Source: Geosiphon pyriformis
Lineage: Eukaryota > Glomeromycota > Glomeromycetes > Archaeosporales > Geosiphonaceae
Length of the DNA: 64,000 bases
Direction of reading: 5' to 3'
NCBI GenBank assembly: GCA_016748015.1
Contig: JAAOMT010000620.1
Span: forward strand, 359,246-423,245
The translations under genes were made by a program, and so were the position numbers. Below the pieces are notes generated by a model. That model saw only the letters and a program-made list of their open reading frames with translations, had not been told where the DNA came from and did no database searches. Positions 47,206-58,403 of the stretch are shown here, in pieces. Within the stretch, counting starts at the first letter, position 1, and each line of letters begins with the position of its first letter.

Positions 47206-49500
47206 TTTTGTTACAATTTTAGAGTATAATTAAGATATTGTTGTTAATAAACTGTTTAAGAAAAGCAATTTAAAAGCTGCTTAGTTAGCAAAAACTGTTA
47301 GTAAGTTTTTAAACAGTTTTTTATAAAAAATAAAAAATTATTAATATATTAACTTATAAATTTTTTATAATAATATTAAAATTGTATTTAATTATTTAAA
47401 AAATTTTTTAAATAAAAAATCTTTTATTTAAGAACAAAAAAAATTTTTTTAATCATAAAAAACTGTTTTTTAATATTTGGTTTTTTTATTTTGTAATTTT
47501 TTTATTTTAAATATTTTATTAAATAAACTGGTTATTTTTTTATGTTTTAATTGAATATTTTTAATTTTTAATAAAAATCTAAATTTAATAATTAGAACAA
47601 ATATATATTTAATTTTGTAAAAAATAAATCATGTTTTATAATAACTAATAATATTTAAAATATTATATATTTAACAAATTATTATTTATTAAAAAAAGTA
47701 AATACAAAAATAAATTTTAAAAAATTAAATCTGTTAACAATTTTAATTTATTTATTAAAAATCAATTTGCTATATAATTTAAATATTTTAATAATTACAA
47801 ACAAGAAATTAAATTAAAAAAATACACAAAATTAATATTAAATATGATTTATAATAATTTAAAAAAAAACTTTAATTTTATAACCAAAATTATTAATCAA
47901 TATAAATTGGTTTTAAATTTTTATTAATAAACAAAAAAGTTAATTTTAGAAAAAAATTTATTAATATAAAATACACTAAAAATATTACAATAATATTTTA
48001 AAATAAAGCCAGAAATTTTTTATAATTAAACATAACAAAAAAATTGTTTAAATTATTTATTTATTTTTAATCAATATTTTAAATTTATAATTAATCAAAA
48101 ATCAAAAATATTAAGCAAAAATAATAAAAAAATCCAAGATTTTAGTTTAATTAAACAATTTATAATATTAGTAAATATAATATTTAATTTTTTATTAAAT
48201 TTTAAGTTATTTAAACAATTACAATATTATTTTTAAAAAAACATCAAAAAATATATATTTCTTAAAAACTTATAATAACTTAACAAGATTTTGAATCTAA
48301 TAAATAAATTTACAAAGAATATAAAAATTTGATTTTTAATATTTATTTATTTAAAAAATTTAGTTTTATTTCTAAATACATAAATTTAAATTTAAATTTT
48401 TTTAAATTTTTTTAAACAACTCTAATTTTTGTTTAACTGTTTTAAATTTTTATTATTACATATTTAAAATTATGCATAATTTATTGTATTATTAATAATT
48501 AAATAATTAATGTAATTTGCAAAATTATAATAAAAATAATTTTTAATAATTTTTAATAATTTTTAATTAACAATAATATTTAAGTTTAATAAAAATACAA
48601 TTAAAAAGTAATTACATAAATATGTTAAAAGTAAATAGGTTTTTATTAAAAACTTTTTATAAAATTAAAATACTAAAATGTTTTTAATTTAAAAAATATT
48701 TATTTATTAAATTAAATTTAAATAATTAGTTATATATAGTAAATATGTAAAGTATACTTATAATTTGATTTTTAAAAGTTATAATATAAGACATAATAAA
48801 ATTAAAATTAGTTAAAACATAATAAAATAATAATAATAATACATAAATAATTAATGTATTTAAAATAATATTACAAAAATATGTAAATTTTAATATAATT
48901 ACAGTTTTTTTGTAAATTAAAAAAATTCTTATTAAGTTTTTTAATTTTTAAAGTATTCTTTTTTATATTTGAAAAAATTAGGTTTATTTTATATTATATA
49001 AAAATTAGTTTATTTTAAAACCAACTTCTTAAATATTATATTAAAAACATTTTTAGAATATGTTTAATTTTTTTAATTTTTTTTTTAAATTGATTATTTA
49101 AATATTATATAATTTTAATAATTAATTACAAAAAATTTGAATACTATATTTATTTGTATAGTTTTGGTTTGGCTTTGTTTTTTGTGCTTTTATAATAAAA
49201 ATTTTGACTGTTAACTATATATATATATAATATTAAATTGGTTTTTGTTTAATATAACTTTTTAAAAAAATTAAATGATTTATATATTAGTATTAATGTT
49301 TTGTTTATAAAACAATATAATTTTTTAATGTTATTAAATTTAAACTAATCAAATTTTAAAAAAAATATAAAATTTTAAATAATATTACAAAACTTAAATC
49401 GTAAATATCTTCCCAACTGTAAGAAACTAGTGGATAAAAAAAAATAAGTAATATTTGTTTGAAATAAAAGTAATTAAAATTATTTACAGATTTTTAAGCT
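47206..49500. other. AT-rich stretch, no gene recognised
   Basis: About 2.3 kb of almost pure A/T with homopolymer runs. It is probably ancient bleached repeat DNA at the border between the transposon block and the gene island. No protein family could be read from any frame. Confidence 0.4.
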
Positions 49501-51740
49501 ACAATAAATGGCTAACTGGAATATATTTTTTAATGTTGATCTTAACTTAAAATTAATTGAAAAATTGATAGAATTCTCAGTGTTAAAAGTTTGGCACATT
49601 AATAAAAGAATCAAGAATAAAAAGAAAAAAATATTTGTAAAGTGATAATAGATGATTTTTGCAAGTGAAAATTATTTATTATATCAAAAAGCAAAACCCA
49701 TAATGTTCTTGCTAAAAAGTACACAAACTTAGTCATTGATAATCAAAATCTTGGAGAAAAAATATATTAAAGAAATAGATTCCTATCTAAAACCAAAAAT
49801 AGAAAATTCCTATCGATACTTTTGGCTTTGCGCCACTCGCATTATATGGAGGATATTGAGTAATCAAAAAAAAGTATGTAACAACGAAAATAGCAATTTT
49901 AGTGGTGCCATTAACAATTTTGCCCCTGCGATCTGCTCGTGGTGCAAGATTCACTTTATTTGGTTTTTATTGAATTTTATAAAAAAAACATTTTTAGAAT
50001 TAGTCAAAATAATAAGCATAAATGAAGAAAATAAAGTGTTTTGAGAAACCTCATAAAAAAACATAAATTTTCTCTTAAAATAAATCCAAATAAGTAACAA
50101 AATAAAATTATTTCAATTACGTTTTGGTAATAAACCAATGCATATTTTCAATGAATATTTCTCAATATTTAGAATTGTTAAAATTATTGACAAAAACAAA
50201 TTCAAAATCGGTGTAATTTGACACTTGCCATTTTGATCAGAAATAACGTGATAATGTGGTTCATAAAATGTCAACGAATATCTCCCTCTCAATATGATAT
50301 AATTTCGGGGATATTTTAATCAGTAGAACAAAAACATCCACGATAATTTTGTTTTTCTCACACAAATTACTCTTATCATAATAAGTTACTCTTTCATAAT
50401 ATGATTTCTTTTGTTTCAAGGATCTTTACTTTTAATAATAAGAGCATTAACTATTTCAAACCCAGTTTTAAAAAAATTTCTAGACAATATATTCGGGAAA
50501 AAGGCTTTTGATAATAAATCAGTTTTAAAGACTTCGCCACCCATCATGACTTTATTACTTTCAGAATAAAATTAACCCAGTTTAATTAAAAAATCAGGCA
50601 TCATTCCTACACCATTCCTAATTAACATCCACCCTTAAAAGTTGAAAGTTTTTTTAAAATATGAAAAACTTTACTCACGAATCTGTCAAAAGTTAGTTAA
50701 CAAGCTTCCCAAGAGTTTCCCAATGTGGTTTACCTCAATCAAAAAATCTCGCCACCAACTTCGACAGAATCATTCATAAATATTTGTTCCTTTCAAACAA
50801 GAAATTTAATCGTTCTAACTTCTTTTGGATAATCACGAAACCTGGTCATCAATGAGTTTCAAAGAAACAGTCAACTTTCTTATCGCTTTGGATGTTGACG
50901 CAGTCTTGCGCAGGATGTTTAATTTGCTAATCATTGGTTTTCCCTCAGGTACAGATTTTGAATAGGATAATAAATTCAAATCTTTATTTCACAACACATT
51001 TTAGTGAGGAATTGATTTGAAAAAACTTCAATGTAAGAAATTATTCAAACCAAAGAAACCCCAGGTGGTAAAAGTAAGAATTAATTCATCTTCTCCAGAT
51101 AAAATTAGATTTTTGCTCAATTACATTTGATAGTAATCAAGTTTTTAAACAGGATAACACAAAGATTTCCACGAAATATAAGTTCGATCCTTTTGCTTTT
51201 GGTAATAAAAAGTTTAGGAATATTCTGAATTTTAATCGAAAAGGAAAATTTTCCCTTGTAAAATGCGCATATCACAAATGCTGTATGTTTCCAACTATCC
51301 CAGCCAAATTGAAGGAAAATAACTTATACATGAAAAAAGGAACTGTAGTAAAATTCTTCCCCCCGCTCTCAAACAAAGTACCTACCATGATGAATTTTTC
51401 CTTAACAAGTCTTAACCAAAAAATAGAATTGCTCTCAGGTTCCCTTTTTAAGATTATTTGTCAACAAAAGTCCTGAGAAAAACATGTACTTTATTAATTT
51501 CTACTCGAGTCTTAGATCACTGATCAAAGTGAAAAAGGATTGTAAGGAGTTAATAAAAAAAACTAAAGCAATCATTTAAGCCTTTTTAGCCTATAAAAAG
51601 AAAAGTTAAGCTAAAAATATGAATTGATAAGACATAAAAAAGACTCAAGTCAAATATGTGTCTAGATTAATTCTTGTCTTCAAGCAATTTACGGAAATTT
51701 GAAGTAAGAAGGGAAATTACAGAGTATTAATGTTTATTTA
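49501..51740. other. Complex non-coding or decayed region left of the gene island
   Basis: Composition is less extreme than the flanking A/T desert, but no frame is open long enough to call a gene. On the minus strand, related wording recurs: CATGATGGGTGGCGAAG near 50535 and CATCATGGTAGGTACTTTG near 51385, with TGGTGGCGAGATTTTTTGATT near 50760. This suggests diverged repeat units of an old gene family or element. A short minus-strand open segment (FIMVGTLFESGGKNFTTV) reads near 51370. I do not recognise it. Confidence 0.35.
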
Positions 51741-52843
51741 CTAATAATCAGAGTCCATCATTGTGTTGTCGGATTTAATTGAGCCAAGGTCATCTTCATT
51801 TTCTTCATCGTCGGCAAAATCTCCATTATTACTATGTCGATAACTGCTTGCTTTTGACGAAGATGAAGATGAGGTCGAAGAAAATGGGCTGGCTTTCATA
51901 GGTAATGTATATCCATCTTCATCTTCATACACCTCTTCGTCATTTACACGTTCCTCCTCAGCATCGTCTGGACCATTTTTGCGGAATTCTTCTTTAAATT
52001 CTTCTACTTTGTGTTCCATCTCATCTTCATCTGATGAAATGACAATAACTTCTTTTACTGGAACTTTCTCTTTCAACTTTTTCAACTTTTTCTTTTGATT
52101 TTTAACATCTTGAATTTCCAAAGCTTCCAGATCCATATCTGTGTGAGTGACCAGTCTTCCTATCCTTCCCCAATTATTCTTCAACCTTTGAGCTTGAGCA
52201 GCATCTCGAATCCCTTTACCCCAATGAATCACATAGTGACGTTTATTTTTAGGCCCTGTCCACCATTTGTCTTGTTCACACAATAAACAACGTGCTGCCA
52301 GAATACGTTTCACTACAGATGGTGGACATCTCCCTTGGTAAAGAGTCGCATACTCATCAAATTCTTTCTTTTTAGCGGTTTGTTTCGCGCTGAGCTCAAA
52401 GGATGTTGCGTCTTTTTTACTCAAGAAACCTGTTACGGCAAGTACCGGTATCCATTTGCCGTTCCTTGTCGCTTTCGACCCCCCTTTTATCTCCCCATTA
52501 TGTTGATGTAGGCGACCCTGATTTATGCCATGATAAAAGCAAGCAAAGAGAACATTTCAAATCGATATTTTAGGCAGATACGATATAAATTCAAAATTAC
52601 ACTCGAAAAGTTTCTTGAGCGAAAATTTTTTATCATTTTTATTACCCATTTGATATTTCAATGATAAAAAAAGTCCCTCTCAAAAATTTTCAACATGACA
52701 ATTCACAAAACCATCTTCCAAATTCTTTTAATGAATTGTACCTTAAGGTCATTAGTATACCCAACATAAGTGGAATTGCTCTTGTTCATATTTCGCAAGA
52801 CATAGACACAAGGAGTTTTCTCGAGTGTTGCTTTTTTTTTCAT
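51741..52843 (-). CDS. GIY-YIG nuclease-domain protein, SLX1-like, two exons
   Basis: The exons are 52843-52742 and 52517-51741, joined across a 224-bp GT-AG intron (GTACAATTC...AAATCAG) in phase 0, giving 292 residues. The GIY-YIG fold at the N-terminus is split by the intron. Visible parts are CVY (12-14), TYVGY (25-29), the candidate catalytic Arg in RLHQHNGEIKGG (R36) and a candidate metal-binding Glu in SFELSAK (E75). This wording follows SLX1, the structure-specific endonuclease subunit that cuts branched DNA with SLX4. Unlike canonical SLX1, no C-terminal RING/PHD finger is evident; only RCLLCEQ remains. The C-terminal half has a Lys-rich helix, the SUMO-interacting-type motif VIVISSDEDE (191-200) and an acidic, Ser-rich tail. 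A nuclear role in DNA repair is inferred. It could instead be a SLX1 paralogue with another role. The gene is divergent from mL40. Confidence 0.75.
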
Positions 52844-53494
52844 TTTTGATAGTTTTGAGATAATGGCCAAAAAAGTTTACAAAAGTTGAGAAGCAACAAC
52901 AAAAAGGAAAAATGGATTTTCAGGATACCAAAAGAAAATCAACACCTGAATAGATGTTCACCATCACCATTTTATCACACAGCACATATCTCACAAAATG
53001 TGTGATGGTACGACAACTGAGACACAATGGATATTAAAAGGTTACCCAATATTGGAAAGAGAGTTCGATGTGGTAGAAGTTACACAACTATTGATTTTCT
53101 AATAAAGGCTCGATGATACAGGGCCTCTGCAGATGAGAGTGGCACTTGCGAAACGGGCGAATAATGGATTCAAGGGCTTTCTTACGATTATCAAGTCTTC
53201 ATTCCCGGGATTCCCCGTTTGCCATTTCATTTAAAAAAATGGGAAGGCAAGTGGGGACGCGAAAGGCTGGATTAATATTACTCATATGACTCGTGACTCA
53301 TTGAGAAGCAAAATCGTGATTTATCCAATCATAAAACCCAGATATTTGCAGATGTGATTTAAAAAGTCGATTTTTTTTCCATCACCCTGATAACTAATTT
53401 TCGGCATTCTTATTTTTTTAAAGCTTCCATTTGAACTTGAATAGAATTCATCAATTTAAATAGATAAGATATATGCGCTTAAATTTTGCCTCCA
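52844..53494. promoter_or_regulatory. Divergent intergenic region between the SLX1-like gene and mL40
   Basis: About 650 bp separate two start codons that point away from each other, so it should hold both promoters. T-rich tracts occur near 52828-52840 and 53369-53420. No specific factor site is claimed. Confidence 0.5.
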
Positions 53495-54061
53495 ATGATA
53501 ATTCTCAATAATTCTCAATCTCTCTACAATCTCTCTAAAAGATATCTCCCAAACATTTCAATCCTGCCCTTCACCCAACTCTCATTACGTCGTCAATATG
53601 CCAAGAAAGTTGAAACAGGTCCACCACCAGGTGTAAAAAGTGCTTCACAAAAATCGCTTGATCCTCGATACGAGATTATCAAGGGTATCTTATTCAACAG
53701 TCAGAAAACAAATTTACCCACACTCACCAACCAAGATCTTGAACAGCATGAGACGATTGAACGCGCTTGGAAATTATACACGCGTTATAGGCGTGAGAGG
53801 CGATATAACGAAATGGCGAAAAAATTTGAGAGTATGTGTGAGGCGAATTTAGAATTAGAAATAACAGATCCCAATTTGTTTAAACAAGCACAATTAATTA
53901 ATCGTAAGGAAGCATTGTTTCCCAAAAAAATGAAAGTTCCCACAGAAACACCACCGTTAACTGGATGGAATTATGACTATGTTCACCCAAAAGATCCGGA
54001 TAATGAAATTAAGATTACCGATCTAGAAAATAGTGTTGACCAAGATGAGTTGCAAGAATAG
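53495..54061 (+). CDS. Mitochondrial large ribosomal subunit protein mL40 (MRPL28 family)
   Basis: This is a single-exon gene of 188 residues. It is a structural protein of the mitochondrial 54S (large) ribosomal subunit. The N-terminus (MIILNNSQSLYNLSKR, basic and Ser/Leu-rich, then LRRQYAKK) looks like a mitochondrial presequence. The family signature follows in order: SLDPRYEIIKGIL, HETIERAWKLYTRYRRER, KKFESMCEAN and the strongly conserved FPKKMKVPTETPP followed by GWNYDY. The acidic C-terminal tail ends at TAG 54061. The first ATG in frame (53495) was chosen. Its length fits fungal members. It is convergent with the otubain gene downstream. Confidence 0.9.
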   Translation: MIILNNSQSLYNLSKRYLPNISILPFTQLSLRRQYAKKVETGPPPGVKSASQKSLDPRYEIIKGILFNSQKTNLPTLTNQDLEQHETIERAWKLYTRYRRERRYNEMAKKFESMCEANLELEITDPNLFKQAQLINRKEALFPKKMKVPTETPPLTGWNYDYVHPKDPDNEIKITDLENSVDQDELQE

Positions 54062-54353
54062 TGAAAAATTTTAATCGACTTACAATTTTATAATTCAATT
54101 GCTTTAAATTTTTCCTCGTGCTGTTTTCAATAGTAGTTGAAACAGCAAAATCAATATGTAACGTTTTTTTTCCGCTTTTTATAGGCTCAGACCCGGGTTA
54201 TATTATTTTAAGTAGGTTACAAATGTACATTGTTTCCTTGAATTTTGCTACTTTTTGATTTTCAATATAGTTCCGATTATTATATTTAATAAAATATTTA
54301 CTAGTTAGTATTAACAATTCCATTTTCCTATTCCAATCAAATTCCCTTCAAGG

Positions 54354-55789
54354 TCATCTTTCATGATTTCGATATAGAATATCATAATGACCAGGTCTAT
54401 ACAATAATACCAAGGGCTTTAAGGGAATAACTCCTTGTCCAGTTTCTTCAGGATAAAACTCGTGGAAATTCACCTCATCCATCGCATTTGATCCACTCAT
54501 ATATGCAATCTCTACTGGAACTTTAATCGCCCGTGTCAAGACAATAACATGTATATGATCAGCTTCTTGATCCATTACTTCAACGAAATGACTGCAGTAT
54601 TGATCCATCCCAATATCCATCTCTAAAAAAGGTTCATATTCATCACGATGGAGCTTTAAATAGGCAGCAGTCACCAATCGAAGATACCAAACAATATGAT
54701 TGGATATATCATCAGTTTGAAAAATTGACAATAATGTATCATGATCACGGGTTCCCCGTTGGATGACTTGCAGCTGTTCACGGACCACATCATAAATATC
54801 TTCAAAGACGAGGGCTTGGTAACCTGCCTTTTCGAGGATAACCTTAGTATCGGCGAGAGCTCTAAGTGCATTATTAAGCAACAGTGGTTGTCTTGACTGT
54901 AAAAGTCGTTCAAACCAGGCAAATGCAAAAGCTAGAAATATCGTAATTGGTCACTTCTTTTTAATATTTGCCAATTTGTCACCCGGAAAATTAACGGTAT
55001 TCAGAAATAAATCTCCAATGGGATCTTGAACAAGAATATTACCTCGATAAAAACAATTTCCGTCTCCACGACATCGTCTTATTCTTCCATGTCGTTGAGA
55101 TAGTTTCTATTGAAAAATATAAATTTCCTTGTAAATTATTGGTTTCTTTATAATCAAGGTAAAGGTAGATTACAGTTACATACCGCTATTTTTTGTTTAT
55201 ACACATCGCTTCCATGTTGATATTCTTCGTATAATTTTCCAATGGATTCTTCAACGCACACAAGCGGCATCTTTTTGGTTTCTTCTCTGATTGATTGTTC
55301 AAACGCGAAATTTTTCTCGAAGGAAGTTCGTTCATCAACTGTTCGATCGGAGAACGGTGACGGGTCAATATCCATTGGTTGCAGATTATTGCCGTTATCA
55401 GAGTCAGATATTGTCTTTTCGACGTTAACAGCCGCCTCTGATTTATTTACTGAGAGTTGGAGTTGGGTTGAGGGACTATTGCTTTCAGTCACCAACCTTT
55501 TGGGTTCTTTATTCTCCTCTAAATTTTCATTTAATCTTTCTTTATTCTCTTCTAAATTCTTATTTACGGTAGGACTGGATATTTGCTCTTCTTTTTCAAC
55601 CGTTTCTTCCCTTGGGTCTTTTGTAACTGTTACCTCTTCTTCACTTGGGATAATTACCTTTCCATTCTCAGCTCCTGTGTCCGTAGCTCCCACAACAGGC
55701 GCCGATTCAGGGGTCTTTCGTTGGACTTTTGCTTCAGGTTCAGTTTTTGCTTCTTCAGTTTGTGTTAGATAATCTTCGCCTCCGCCCAT
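54354..55789 (-). CDS. Otubain-type deubiquitinase (OTU cysteine protease), three exons
   Basis: The exons are 55789-55184, 55106-55043 and 54931-54354, with introns of 77 and 111 bp (GTATGT...AATAG and GTAATATTC...TCTAG). The phases join cleanly to 415 residues. Otubains cleave ubiquitin from proteins and can also restrain E2 enzymes. The peptidase C65 core is complete: DGNCFYRAF with D217 and C220 (the catalytic Cys lies in the 64-bp exon 2), SNHIVWYLRLVTAAYL, ADHIHVIVLTRA and the terminal YRPGHYDILY with H405 and D407. The first about 160 residues are acidic, Glu/Lys/Pro/Ser-rich and look disordered, longer than in animal OTUB1. Expected in cytosol and nucleus. It shares a 476-bp upstream region with the GT31 gene. 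Confidence 0.9.
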
Positions 55790-56265
55790 TTTTATTTTAT
55801 TGAGAAACTATTTTAACAAAAAGAAACTGGAATTAATTGTTAATTTACTAACCCATTACCCACAACAGGTGTTTTATATACTTTCTTTCAACCAATAAAC
55901 CCGTCGATTCGTAATCATTCTGCATCACCAGGCGTTTGTTGGTACTTTCGTTAATCTATGCTTCAGCCTTCTGATTACGACTGTGGCGCCACTTTTTAAA
56001 TTCAAACACCTATTAGTATTTAATCTTTCTTTAAAGCTAGTCTCTGGAAAGCACGTCTAAAGTAGTTTCACAAGCCGGTTTGGTTGAAGTGTTTATGTAC
56101 ACTCGTTTTTAGTGCAGTACCTGAATTTCATTAAGCTTACAATAATATGGCAATAGTTAAGTCTTTTTACTCTTTGAGTCTTCACTTCAAAAGGCATCAC
56201 AATAGCGTGAAGTCTTTCTGGGTGAGCTTGCTCTTCTCACTCGACCTTCTATAATCAAGAGAATC
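55790..56265. promoter_or_regulatory. Divergent intergenic region between the otubain and GT31 genes
   Basis: A 476-bp region lies between two divergent start codons. Pyrimidine-rich stretches precede the GT31 start (CTTGCTCTTCTCACTCGACC near 56227). It presumably contains both promoters. Confidence 0.5.
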
Positions 56266-58277
56266 ATGGCAGCTTTTCGAGGTCGTCGCTTGGGTGACAT
56301 ACCACGCAAATATCATCTTCCACTCTATATCCTCAGAGCCCTGAGTTTAGTCCCTTCAACCTATGGTCTCTATTGCCTTTTTACTTTCGCCAAAGGACTT
56401 AATAAAAGAAGTGCAGGTGATTTATTGCTTCTCAAGAGTACCAAGTTGGATTTTTGGTTGGGTGGCATGTGGGCAAGTATCCATGGTTTCTGAAATCTTT
56501 TTATCATTTCTTTGGAGGGCAGGGCTCAGGAACTTATAAGTGCATAAAAATTAGAAAACCTGAGTTTTGATCAGTGAAAATGCTTTTCGATATCCATTTC
56601 GAATTGACTTGGATATTTTTGCAATTTCTTTTTGTCTTAACCATTTCTTTTTTGAGCCATGATCATGCCATGATTTTCATGTATCAAAACGTCGGACATA
56701 TTGAAAACATTTAACGTTCAAAATTTCAATATTTTTTATCACAGTGCAGCCTATCCAGTTTGTGGAGCTTTTGGTTAGCAGATGGTTTGATGCGCCGATG
56801 GTTATTTCATTATGAGATCAGAAATACGATTATTAGGCTTATTTCCCTCCAAGCGATCAATTGGGTGGTAACGGCACTTGTGGCATCCCATTTCGGTCCC
56901 GATGAGCCATTGTGGACTTGGATTGTAGTCATTTTAGTATTTGCAATCGCGAACTCTATACAATGGCTTTTCACTTCGCCCCCCAAATATCAAAAAGTAG
57001 TTGACCTAGAAACCACCAAGGCCCTTGCGTGGAAAGATGTTGAACGCTACATTGTTGTTCCGTTTACTATTGTCACCTTCATCACTATGGTCTGCCTTCT
57101 TGAACAGCAATCCCATTTCTGGTACAATTCTCATTTCCGAAAAACAGAATATAAATTGGATAATAATTTGACCCATATTGAAATACCAGCCGTATATGTA
57201 AAAATAATCCTCATAATTTTGTCTTCCTGGACTGAGTTAAGTTATCAAAAACGCGTGGAATTCCGTAAAAGCTCTTTAAGATTGCTGCCAAGGGATTCAG
57301 ATAGAATCTCAATTGTTTATAAATTCATTCTTGGTGAACCTCCTTCAACTAAAGTGCAAATGGATATGGGCCATAAAATAGATATTGAGTCACAAAAGTA
57401 TAACGACATTTTGATTGTTCCATGTTTGGATGCAATAAGTCATCAAAGCCGTAAGTTATATAAAAGTTTTCAATGGACAAACGAATTTGCTTTTGACTAC
57501 TTGGTGAAAACCAATGACGACGTCTTCATTCGAATGGACACTGTTATTCATGAATTGGAAGAGTTAGGACCTGGTAAACCTTACTACTGGAAAGGCCTTG
57601 CTTATTGGTTAGCTGTGGGTCCGCTTGTGTTGGTTGGAGTTCATTAATTCTGAAAGAACGGAGATTATAATATTTTTCTTTTCAATTTCAGGAACATACC
57701 ACCAAATCAAGAAACTGAGCAAGAATATCCGGACTCCAAATATGATCTTCCAGTTTTTCCCCCGTTCACCGCTGGTTCTCTCTATATCCTATCGCGTGAT
57801 ATAGTCAGCCTTATACTCACAGAAGCGCCACGATTATTCTTGGAAAATGAAGATCAATCACTCGGGGTTTGGCTGTTTTCTTACAATATCAAACCCATCC
57901 ATGATCGAAGGATACAGCAGGCCAATGTTTGCGAGAACGACATGATTGCGAAGCAGTTTAAAGATCTCTATCCCTCCAACAAATCTATGCAAGAAATGTA
58001 TGAAAATGTTGTTAGTAATCGACCATTGTGTGAAGGATTTGACAAAAGTAATTGTGCTGTTTGCTATTCTTGCGAAGGTCGGGAACGACATTGGCATTCT
58101 TGGAATTTTAAATGTCATCCTCTCAAGGGAATTTCTTTGATGTTTGCAGAGGCCGGTTTTAGCTTTTTGAACCCTTCAATACATGAGAAACTGGACAATT
58201 CAGAAAAGGTTGAAGGTAATAGATTGGAAAATGAGGCCTTACTTAAGATTGATCGTGAAAGAAGAAAATCTCTCTGA
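56266..58277 (+). CDS. GT31 (beta-1,3-galactosyltransferase-like) membrane glycosyltransferase, three exons
   Basis: The proposed exons are 56266-56485, 56779-57607 and 57692-58277 (introns 293 and 84 bp), giving 544 residues in frame. The N-terminal half is membrane-rich, with segments PLYILRALSLVPSTYGLYCL, WIVVILVFAIANSIQWLF and FTIVTFITMVCLL, typical of fungal multi-pass members. The C-terminal half is the glycosyltransferase: YNDILIVPCLDA, FAFDYLVKTNDDVFIR with the metal-binding DD (about 320-321), PYYWKG, PPFTAGSLYILSRD and ENEDQSLGVWL. It should act in the Golgi or ER on protein or lipid glycans; the acceptor is unknown. The splice sites are the weakest part, because both donors are non-consensus (GTTTCT, GTTAGC). 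They were chosen by phase and by continuity with family wording. It is convergent with the prefoldin gene. Confidence 0.8.
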
Positions 58278-58403
58278 AAGGCGAAAATCTAGGCGTCTCC
58301 CTCCAACTATTCAAAAAATAGAAAAATAGACCCTCCCCCCCCCAAATTGATCATTTCAAATTGTATTTATATCACCATTTTCATTACCTGAATCATTTTG
58401 ATG

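Noticed and set aside
49736-50044. Plus-strand ORF of 102 codons
   Set aside because: It has no recognisable motif, no conserved neighbour and composition as expected by chance, so it is not called as a gene.
52095-52286. Plus-strand open frame inside the SLX1-like gene
   Set aside because: It is antisense to a well-supported exon, and its composition mirrors that exon.
52442-52516. Starting the GIY-YIG gene within its second exon, near 52424
   Set aside because: There is no ATG there (TTG only). The GIY half of the domain is found upstream on a separate exon with matching splice phase.
55242-55772. Long open frame on the plus strand opposite the otubain gene
   Set aside because: It is the antisense shadow of the Glu/Ser-rich first exon and has no family wording of its own.
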